A stretch of DNA of 64,000 nt, from assembly GCA_035405645.1 (NCBI GenBank), contig DAONJL010000010.1:1-64000 (forward strand). Direction: 5' to 3'. This stretch comes from DAONJL01 sp035405645 [NCBI: bacterium] (lineage in GTDB: Bacteria; JAGOBX01; DAONJL01). The position numbers were made by a program, and so were the translations under genes. The notes below the pieces were generated by a model that was not told the origin of the DNA, did not search any database, and saw only the letters and a list, made by a program, of their open reading frames with translations. Below, one piece after another: positions 38,731-46,632 of this stretch; positions within the stretch are counted from its first letter, which is position 1, and each line of letters opens with the position of its first letter.

Positions 38731-38773
38731 ATTTTTTTGATATTTCTATTGTATCTATAATTTTTATACTATC

Positions 38774-39157
38774 TTTTTGCAAACTTTTCTCACACTTTTT
38801 TACCACAAATAAAATGAATAACACGATTAAACACTAATTACAAATAACACTACTTCTTTTACATCCCACTAAAAACTCTGCACTCTGTTCTATTCACCCT
38901 GCACTCTGCAATAAAACAATTTCAACCCTTTTCAGCGGTAGGTTTTTTGTGGCATTATATCCGCAGGTTTTCACCTGCGGATATATAAATTACAACAACT
39001 TCGTTCTTGTTTTTTTTGCTAACTTTTCAACCACTTTTTTGCCACTAATAAAACGGATAACACGAATAAACACTAATTACAAAAACTACTCCTTTTGCCT
39101 CGCACTAAAAACTCTGCACTCTGTGAACTCTCTACTCTGCACTTTTCACTCTGCACT
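38774..39157. repeat. Diverged direct repeat pair
   Basis: Copy 1 (38774-38910) and copy 2 (39011-39157) share an ordered series of blocks: TTTTTGC-AAC, CACTTTTTT-CCAC, AATAACACGA, AAACACTAATTAC, CTTTT, CACTAAAAACTCTGCACTC, then several CTCTGCACT units. The spacing within each copy is conserved with scattered substitutions. No open frame is kept between the copies, so these are non-coding elements. Confidence 0.75.
38956..38985. repeat. Perfect palindromic hairpin
   Basis: Arms 38956-38968 and 38973-38985 (TATATCCGCAGGT and its complement) are perfectly paired over 13 bp around a TTTC loop. The CCGCAGGT core is unusually G+C-rich for this genome. No U run follows on either strand, so it is not a clear terminator. 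It sits between the two direct-repeat copies. Confidence 0.8.
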
Positions 39158-39162
39158 TCTAT

Positions 39163-41505
39163 TTATATCTCTTTTATTCCTTTCTCAATATTTTCTACTA
39201 CTTTTACTTTAAACACTGCGACCATCTTCCCTAAATCTTCGGATATTCGCTTCATATTCTGAACTTCATTATTTACTATTTCTACTGTCTTGGCATTATT
39301 CTGTGATGCTTTATTTATTTCTTCCATTGCTGTTGCTATCTGCTTGCTGCCATTTACCATTTCTACCATTGATTGTTTTATTTGCTCTGTTATATTATTT
39401 ACATTATCCATTGCTTTTACTATTTCTTCTACGCCTTTTGCCTGTTCTACTGTTGCTGTTTGCATCTGGCTTGATAATGAGTTGACTAATTCAACCTGTT
39501 TCATTACCTGACTGCTTGCTTTGTTTTGCTCCTGTATTGCTATTGTTACTTGCTCAAATAATTTTAACATTTCGTCTACTCTTCCTATTATATTCTTTAA
39601 TGCTTCCGCTACATTCTGTGATGCTTTTACTCCTTCTTCTGCTAATATTGCTCCTTCTTCTGTTGATTTCACTGCTGCACTTACTTCATTTTGGATTCCT
39701 TTTATTATTCCGCCTATTTCTTTTGTTGCTTTTGCACTTCGCTCTGCTAACTTTCGCACTTCATCTGCTACTACTGCAAACCCTTTCCCGTGCTCGCCAG
39801 CGCGCGCCGCTTCTATTGCTGCATTTAATGCTAATAAATTTGTCTGTTCTGATATATCATCAATTACTTCTATTATATTTCCTATGTTTGCTGCACTTGT
39901 CCCTAAATTACTTATCACACTCACCAATCGTTCCATACTGCTCTTTATCTTCTGCATTCCTTCACTCGATTTCTGCACTGCTTCATTGCCTGCTCGGGCG
40001 GCTTCCCCACTTGCTTTCGCTGCTTTATTTACTACCTCTATATTATCTGATATTGCTGCTATATTACTCATCATTTCTTCTATTGCACTTGATGCCTGGT
40101 CTACTGCTTTCTTCACATCTGTTGCACTATCTGATATATGCTTTACTGCATTTGCCATCTGTGTTGATGATGATGTCGTCTGACTCACTGCTGCTGATTG
40201 GGTCTCTATGTTATTCCCTATTGATGATATTGTATTATTAAACTCTTCGATTGATGCTGAGGTTTGTTCCACACTTGAGGCTGTCTCTTCTGATGCACTC
40301 GATACTTGTGCTATTTTCTCGCTCACTACTTCACTTGATTTTAATACATTCTCTGATGCTCCTTTTACTTTACCTATTAAATTACCTATCGTTGCTATTG
40401 TCTTATTTACATCGGCTGCTAATTCTCCTATTTCATCTTTACCCATTACTTTACAATTTGCTGTCATATCACCAACTCCTACTTTCTGTATTACTTCTAC
40501 TATATTCATTACTGGTTTTAATATTCCATTCGTTATTTTTAGTGATAATACTATTGCTATTATTATTGCTATGATTGAAATTATTATTACTGTTAGTAAT
40601 GCTGTGTGGAATGTATTATCTATATTTTCATCAACTTGATTTACAATATTATCCATTTTTTCAAATGTCTTATTCTGTAACTCTCTGCTTTCTTTATTTA
40701 TCAATTCACCCATTTCATTATATAATTTTATTATCTCTTCGCATTCATCACTCATTTTTTCAAATACTTCAAATACTTTATTCATATTTGGCATTGTTAT
40801 TTTATTATATATTGCTAGTGCTGCTTCACTATTTCCTTTTTTTAATTCTTCTTGTATATTTGCTACACTATGATGAAAATTATTATGTGCTTCCATTACT
40901 TGCTGAATATTTTCCAATAATACTTTATTCTTTATATTCTTCCCTTTTTCATTCAGCCATTTACCAAATGCACAGATTGTCGGGTCTGTTCCTCCTTCAA
41001 ATGTTTTTCTGGTTATTATTGATTCTAATACTTTTCGAAGTAACATATAATGTGCTAATTTTAGCTTTTCTATATCTGCTAACATTGCAAATGGATTTAT
41101 TATTTCACGATTCACTATTTCTTCATTCATTTTTAATATCTTATTATTTACTTCTGCCCATGATGTTACTGTTGTATTATATTCTTCTAATATTTTCTTT
41201 TCTTCTTTATCAGCTAATTTCTCAAACTGTTTCATTTCTTCCTGATATTTTTTTCTAAACTCATAAAAATTTTCAACAGTTTTTATTCTTTCTTCTTTTG
41301 TCTGAAATATATTTGTTAATGTTCGTAACCTTATTGTTAATTATGAAATTAATGCTTCTGCCTTTAAACCATGCTCTATTTTAGGCACTGAATTGGAAAT
41401 ATTATTAAGCATAACAATACTTACAATTGCAATAATTAATAAAAGGCCAAGCACACTTCCGAACCCGCCAAATAATTTTGTTTTTAATTTTAAATTTTCT
41501 AACAT
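39163..41505 (-). pseudogene. Methyl-accepting chemotaxis receptor, interrupted by TAA at codon 55
   Basis: From the ATG at 41505 (perfect AAGGAGG upstream) the frame reads MLENLKLKTKLFGGFGSVLG with a membrane span at about 15-33, then meets TAA at 41341-41343. It continues in the same frame to 39163 as an intact receptor of 780 codons in all. After the stop come a sensor region with a CZB zinc motif ([20 protein letters not shown]), a second span, HAMP, and the signalling tip [20 protein letters not shown]. The largest intact open frame starts at an ATG at 41235 with only a weak AGGA and lacks the first span. It is a nonsense mutation or a sequence error; the rest shows no decay. Confidence 0.8.
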
Positions 41506-41554
41506 AAAAATTACCTCCTTAAATTTAATATGTTACATAATAAAATGTCCACTT

Positions 41555-42631
41555 TTAATAAAAAATCCTGACTAATTCTTCTGGTATTTTTGGTAAAGGT
41601 AAAACTTTATCTACTGCACCAACTTCAATCGCTACTTTTGGCATACCAAAAACAACTGCTGTTTCTTCTGATTCTGCAATATTATACGCACCTTTTTCTT
41701 TCATCTTTTTTAAACCAACAGAACCATCTTTTCCCATACCAGTCATTATTACACCAATTGAAGCACCTTCATAAACATTCGCTACTTCACTCATTAAAAT
41801 ATCTGCTGATGGATTAAATAATTCTTTTTCATCTTTTGGTAATAAAATAATCTCTATTTCACCTCCTTTTTTCTTTAAAGAGAATTGTGTTCCAGCTTTT
41901 CCAATTAAAGCAAGACCAGGTTTTACAATATCGCCTGTGGCTGCTTCTTTTACTTTTATACTACAAACAGAATTAAGCCGTTCTGCAAGTGGTGCTGTAA
42001 AACCTACTGGCATATGCTGCACTATTAATAAACCAACAGGAAAATCAGCAGGTAATTTTGTTAAAACTGTATTTAATGCAGGGGGGCCACCTGTTGAAGT
42101 CCCTATTGCTATTACATTATATTTTAATGTTTTTGCTACTCGTGGCTTTGCCTTTAAAGATGCAAAAAATGTTTCATCAAAGAATTTTTTTGTCTTTTGT
42201 TTTTGGATTATTGATGTAATAGAAATCTGCATTACTTCGTGTATCTTTTTTACTAACTCATTTTTTATGTTCTGGATATTAACTGCTACAAAAGAACCTG
42301 GCTTGGCGATAAAATCAAGTGCTCCATTATCAAGTGCTTCAAATGTTATTTTTGAGCCTTCAATTGTTAATGAACTAACCATAATCACACGTGTTGGAGC
42401 TTCTTTCATTATTTGTTTTAATGCCTCTATGCCATTCATCTTTGGCATTTCTACATCAAGCGTAATAATATCAGGTTTTAATTTTATTGCTTTTTCTACT
42501 CCTTCAACACCATTTGTTGCAAAATCTATTATTTCTATATCGTGTTCTGATGATAACATATTTGCAAGTGCCTGTCGCATAAAATTTGAATCATCTACAA
42601 TTAGTAATCTTATCTTGCTTCTAATTTCCAT
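41555..42631 (-). CDS. cheB: Chemotaxis protein-glutamate methylesterase CheB
   Basis: 358 residues from the ATG at 42631, 10 nt after GGAG; the longer frame from 42655 includes that site. Residues 1-120 are a receiver domain (LLIVDDSNFMRQA, LDVEMPKMNG). Residues about 165-358 are the methylesterase with GTSTGGPPAL (Ser), VQHMPVGF (His) and GMGKDGSVG (Asp). It demethylates receptors for adaptation. It lies between cheR and the receptor gene. Confidence 0.96.
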   Translation of the reverse strand: MEIRSKIRLLIVDDSNFMRQALANMLSSEHDIEIIDFATNGVEGVEKAIKLKPDIITLDVEMPKMNGIEALKQIMKEAPTRVIMVSSLTIEGSKITFEALDNGALDFIAKPGSFVAVNIQNIKNELVKKIHEVMQISITSIIQKQKTKKFFDETFFASLKAKPRVAKTLKYNVIAIGTSTGGPPALNTVLTKLPADFPVGLLIVQHMPVGFTAPLAERLNSVCSIKVKEAATGDIVKPGLALIGKAGTQFSLKKKGGEIEIILLPKDEKELFNPSADILMSEVANVYEGASIGVIMTGMGKDGSVGLKKMKEKGAYNIAESEETAVVFGMPKVAIEVGAVDKVLPLPKIPEELVRIFY

Positions 42632-42696
42632 TCTGCGAGTACTCCTTAAAAACATTGAATTTTTAATTATTTAAATATTATCTATTTGCTTTATTT

Positions 42697-43554
42697 TCAC
42701 TTCTTTATATAACCTAATGCATTTTTAAATTGCACTAATTCAAATGCTGTTGATATCCTGAATAACGATTCACTATGTCCTAAAAAGAATATTCCATTTT
42801 TATTTAATGAATTATAAAAACTATCTATTACCTCTTTTTTCGTCTTTTCATTAAAATATATTAAAGCATTTCGACAAAATATAATATCAAAATTTTTTAA
42901 TGAATTCATCTTTACTTTATCAAGAAAATTTACTATTTCAAATGTAACATATTTCTGTATCTCATCTTTAATTTTATAACCTTCACTTACTTTTATGAAA
43001 TATTTTTCAAGATATTTCTGTTCTGTTGAACGAAACGAAAAATCGCGATATACACCTTTTTTTGCTTTTGCTATCATCTCATTTGATATATCTGTTGCGT
43101 ATATTGTAAAATTATTTTTTATTTCTGGACTATTTGTTTCATTTAATAGCATAGCAATTGTATAAGGCTCCTCGCCACTTGAACACGCTGCTGACCATAT
43201 CTTTATCCTTTTATCTATTGCAAATGATTTTTTTTTCTCATTTAACATTGGCATAAAAATCTCATCCCGCAATGCTATTATTTGATTTATTTCTCGAAAA
43301 AAATATGTCTCATTCGTTGTTAATTCTTCTATTATCTTTTTTATCTCTTCATTTTTTTTTACATCATATTTTAAATAATAATAATAATCTTTAAAATTAT
43401 TAAATCCTAAATTTTGGACGAACTTGCTTAATCTACCCTCAATTATATATTTCTTACTTTCTGGATAATATAATCCTGTTATTTCAAGAATAAACTCACT
43501 TAATAATTTAAACTCTTCATCTGTCATCTTGTTGACTTGAATATTTATTGACAT
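42697..43554 (-). CDS. cheR: Chemotaxis protein methyltransferase CheR
   Basis: 285 residues. An N-terminal helical domain, then the SAM-binding domain with ELTTNETYFFRE, IKIWSAACSSGEEPYTIAM, ATDISNEMIAKAKKGVY and IIFCRNALIYF. It methylates receptor glutamates. No C-terminal TPR and no pentapeptide-tethering feature was seen. AAGGAG Shine-Dalgarno, 9 nt after the HEAT gene. Confidence 0.95.
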   Translation of the reverse strand: MSINIQVNKMTDEEFKLLSEFILEITGLYYPESKKYIIEGRLSKFVQNLGFNNFKDYYYYLKYDVKKNEEIKKIIEELTTNETYFFREINQIIALRDEIFMPMLNEKKKSFAIDKRIKIWSAACSSGEEPYTIAMLLNETNSPEIKNNFTIYATDISNEMIAKAKKGVYRDFSFRSTEQKYLEKYFIKVSEGYKIKDEIQKYVTFEIVNFLDKVKMNSLKNFDIIFCRNALIYFNEKTKKEVIDSFYNSLNKNGIFFLGHSESLFRISTAFELVQFKNALGYIKK

Positions 43555-43563
43555 ATCTTCTCC

Positions 43564-45942
43564 TTATATATTTCTTAATTCTAATAATGCTTCTCGTGCT
43601 AATTTTACTATTGTGTTGTCCGGATATGCGAGTGGCAATAAATGTTTGATTGCTTTCTGGCTCTTTATTTTTCGTAAGCCTATTATTGCTTTTCTCTTTA
43701 TATTCGTATCTTCTTCAAATAGCATTTTTATCAATATATCTTCACATATTTCACATTTTTCATAATTACTTAATATATCTGCTATATGTCCTTTTAATGT
43801 TATTGAAAATTTATTATAATTATCTCTTATTATTTTTGGCAATACTTCTATTGGTTTGCTTAATAATTTATTTACTATATCGTGAAATTCACTATTTTCA
43901 AGTTGCTCAATTATAAATAATAAATATCGCTTTATATTTAACTTTCCTAAAATTTCTAATGCAGTGCGTCTTACTATTATTTCACTATCCTTTAATACTC
44001 GCTGTTTTATATCTTCTGTATAATTTTTCAATTCTAATTTCCCCATACATTCTATTGCTGCTTTTCGTATTATCCATTTTTCATTATTCAATAACCCTAT
44101 TATATTTATGGAATATTTTTTTAATTTTAATTCTCCTATGTAATTTAATATTGCTACTATTATATCACTATCACCTGAATTTAATTTTTCTATTACTTTC
44201 TCCATTGGTATATTTGCTTTTAATTTAGTCAATGCTTCTATTGCTACTATCTGCACATTACCTGCTTCAAAATCTATATATTTTAATATATATGGTATTG
44301 CATTTCTATTATTTAATATACCAAGGGTCTTAATTGCAAAAAATTTTACCCACATATTTTCATCTTCCAGTGCTTTGATTATATATTCATATGCTGCTGG
44401 ATTGTTTTGATAACCAAGCGCATTTGCTGTCATTTCTCGTATTTGCATATCATTATCAAATAATAATTTGCATAATGGTTCTATATATTCTTCATTTTTT
44501 ATTAAAAAGCACAATTTAATTGCTGCTTTACGTACATTTCCATTTTCATCTGAAAATGCTCTTTTTACTATTGGTATTGTATCATCCATATTGTATAATC
44601 CAAGGATATTTATTGCATCTATTCGTTTATTATAATCACTTGATTCATACAATTTTATCGCCCATTCTTTTATCTTATCTGATATTATTATACTAAAAGC
44701 ACCTACTATTGCATGCCTGATTTCTTCATTACCTTCTTCATATAATTTAAATAATTTATCTATTGCTTTTTCTGCCTGTAACCAGCCAAGCGAATAAATT
44801 GCTGTTAAGCGAACATCTAATACTTCATCATTTAATAATTCTATAACATTATCAACTGCTTCATCCAGACCAATATATCCAATTATTTTTGCACATCGCT
44901 TTCTTATCACATAATCACTATTCTTCAAATTTTTTATTAATTCTTTTTCACATATCTTTTTTAACTCTATTATTGTTTTTTCTACTTCTTCTGCTAAATT
45001 TTCTATTTTTAAAAATTCTATCAAAAATTTACTGCTTTCTTCATCTACAAGCCAACTTAAAAAAGTAAAACAAGCACGCTGAACAAATTCGTCGTTTGAA
45101 TTTGCCTGGGATATTAATCTCTTTATAAATGTCTCACTTTTATTTTCTTCTATTATTTTTTTCAATAAATCAATCTCTTCTTCATCATTATACGATATTA
45201 ATTTATTATATATTTGAAACAATGATGTGATTGCTGCTAAAAATAAATCTTTATCAATATTATCTTTTAAATATAAACTTAATGGTGCAATTGCTTTTAC
45301 ATCACCTATTTTGCCAAGGGCTATTATTATTGATTGTGCCAAAAATTCATTATTTAAATATGATATTAAATAATCAACAGCACTTGCATCTCCTATTTCA
45401 CCTAATGCTATTATTGCTGGTATTTGAATAAACATATCATCTTTTTTTAATTGGTCTAATAATATATTTACTGCAACTTTATCTTTTATTTTACCAAGTG
45501 ATTCAATTATTGCATAGCGAACATTTAAATCTTCGTCATTTATATATGGTAATAAAAATTGACTTGAATTTGGTGCTGCAATAAAACCAAAAATATTTGC
45601 AACTAATATTCGAATATCAGCATTTTTTTCTTTAAATAAAGGCACTAAAAATGGTAATGCTTCTTCTCCTAATTTTACTATTGCATCAATTGCTGCACTA
45701 TGAACTTCTATCTGTTCATCTTTTAATGCTTCGATTAATTTATATATAGCACGAATATCCCGTAATTTACCTAATGAATCAACTATTGTTTTTCGAACTC
45801 GCCAACTTTTATCATCAAATGCTGCAATTAAAGCGTCTGTTGCTTCCCGCTCTTCTATATTACCAAGCATTTCTGCTGTCTGGCGCCTTAATTCTTCATT
45901 TTCGCTTTTTAAATTATTTATAAATATCTGTAATTCATCCAT
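43564..45942 (-). CDS. Large HEAT-repeat protein inside the chemotaxis operon
   Basis: 792 residues made almost wholly of HEAT/PBS-lyase-like repeats of about 31 residues, for example VRKTIVDSLGKLRDIRAIYKL, VRYAIIESLGKIKDKVAVNIL and IRKAAIECMGKLELKNYTED. No catalytic domain, signal peptide or membrane span is visible. Such solenoids are protein-protein scaffolds. It lies between cheW and cheR with gaps of 17 and 9 nt, so it is co-expressed with the chemotaxis core. I know of isolated HEAT proteins near Che genes, but not a defined role for one this size. Confidence 0.9.
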   Translation of the reverse strand: MDELQIFINNLKSENEELRRQTAEMLGNIEEREATDALIAAFDDKSWRVRKTIVDSLGKLRDIRAIYKLIEALKDEQIEVHSAAIDAIVKLGEEALPFLVPLFKEKNADIRILVANIFGFIAAPNSSQFLLPYINDEDLNVRYAIIESLGKIKDKVAVNILLDQLKKDDMFIQIPAIIALGEIGDASAVDYLISYLNNEFLAQSIIIALGKIGDVKAIAPLSLYLKDNIDKDLFLAAITSLFQIYNKLISYNDEEEIDLLKKIIEENKSETFIKRLISQANSNDEFVQRACFTFLSWLVDEESSKFLIEFLKIENLAEEVEKTIIELKKICEKELIKNLKNSDYVIRKRCAKIIGYIGLDEAVDNVIELLNDEVLDVRLTAIYSLGWLQAEKAIDKLFKLYEEGNEEIRHAIVGAFSIIISDKIKEWAIKLYESSDYNKRIDAINILGLYNMDDTIPIVKRAFSDENGNVRKAAIKLCFLIKNEEYIEPLCKLLFDNDMQIREMTANALGYQNNPAAYEYIIKALEDENMWVKFFAIKTLGILNNRNAIPYILKYIDFEAGNVQIVAIEALTKLKANIPMEKVIEKLNSGDSDIIVAILNYIGELKLKKYSINIIGLLNNEKWIIRKAAIECMGKLELKNYTEDIKQRVLKDSEIIVRRTALEILGKLNIKRYLLFIIEQLENSEFHDIVNKLLSKPIEVLPKIIRDNYNKFSITLKGHIADILSNYEKCEICEDILIKMLFEEDTNIKRKAIIGLRKIKSQKAIKHLLPLAYPDNTIVKLAREALLELRNI

Positions 45943-45959
45943 TATTTTTTCTCCATTTT

Positions 45960-46457
45960 CTAATTTTTTATTAATTTTATTATTCTGGCTATATCAATTA
46001 ATAATACTATTCTGTTTGGTAATTTTGCTACGCCTGTTATATATTCTTTTAATGCAGAACTCGTCATTTGCGGCGGTGGACTTATCTGATTCTTCGTTAT
46101 CTTTACTACTTCTGTTATTCTATCAACTAATAATCCAACAAGTTTCCCATTTACCTCTACTACTATTATTCGCATATTTTTATCTCTTTCTATTTCTTTC
46201 ATTTTAAATCTTTTCCTTAAATCAATTAATGGCACAATTTCTCCACGCAAATTTATTACTCCAATAATAAATTCCTGAACATTTGGAACTGATGTTATTT
46301 CGGTTTGTCTGATTATTTCTTTTATTAATTTTATGTCTATACCATATTCTTCCTGTCCTAATATGAAGCCAACATACATTTCATAATCTTCTGATATTAA
46401 TATTTCTTTTTCTTTTGCTTTTTTTATTTTTGTTTGTTCTGCAATTATGTTTTCCAT
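45960..46457 (-). CDS. cheW: Chemotaxis coupling protein CheW
   Basis: 165 residues with an N-terminal 30-residue tail and a CheW domain: YVGFILGQEEYGIDIKLIKEI, VINLRGEIVPLIDLRKRF, GLLVDRITEVVKI. It links receptors to CheA. It is separated from cheA by 175 nt, the widest gap in the operon, in which I find no convincing promoter or hairpin. Confidence 0.95.
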   Translation of the reverse strand: MENIIAEQTKIKKAKEKEILISEDYEMYVGFILGQEEYGIDIKLIKEIIRQTEITSVPNVQEFIIGVINLRGEIVPLIDLRKRFKMKEIERDKNMRIIVVEVNGKLVGLLVDRITEVVKITKNQISPPPQMTSSALKEYITGVAKLPNRIVLLIDIARIIKLIKN

Positions 46458-46632
46458 TTTTGTTTTCTCCTTTTTATTTTATTTTTTATTTTATTTTTCT
46501 CTTTCATTAACTGTGAAAAATTATAATCTTAATTAAATGAAACAGCACCTCTTTCTTTCTATAAAAAATTTACTTTCACAACATATCTTTTTATTAACTC
46601 GCTTATCATATCCTGATCAGTCAATCACATAA

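Larger units (their letters stand above)
38731..39162. other. Non-coding region with repeats between YihY and receptor genes
   Basis: 432 nt without a supported gene. It contains a diverged direct repeat of about 135 nt, a perfect hairpin between the copies, and short reiterations of CTCTGCACTCTG. A plus-strand open frame of 87 codons crosses it, but it has no ribosome site and is built from the repeat. Confidence 0.7.

Noticed and set aside
38949-39212. 87-codon plus-strand frame across the repeat region
   Set aside because: It has no Shine-Dalgarno, runs through the hairpin and repeat copy, and ends in the receptor gene on the other strand.
39516-40241. Long plus-strand frames opposite the receptor, cheA and other minus-strand genes
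   Set aside because: They are Leu/Ser/Phe-rich mirror frames of AT-rich genes, have no ribosome site and match no family.
41236-41340. A frameshift in an A-run near the start of the receptor frame, in addition to the TAA
   Set aside because: A careful recount shows ATG 41505 and ATG 41235 are in the same frame (270 nt apart), so only the TAA interrupts.
41341-41343. TAA recoded as a sense codon throughout the genome
   Set aside because: Other genes end at TAA or TGA at the expected family lengths, so no general recoding is supported.
46458-46632. Promoter in the cheA-cheW gap
   Set aside because: A TTGACT and a TATAAT occur but not at a 15-19 nt spacing from each other or from a matching partner.
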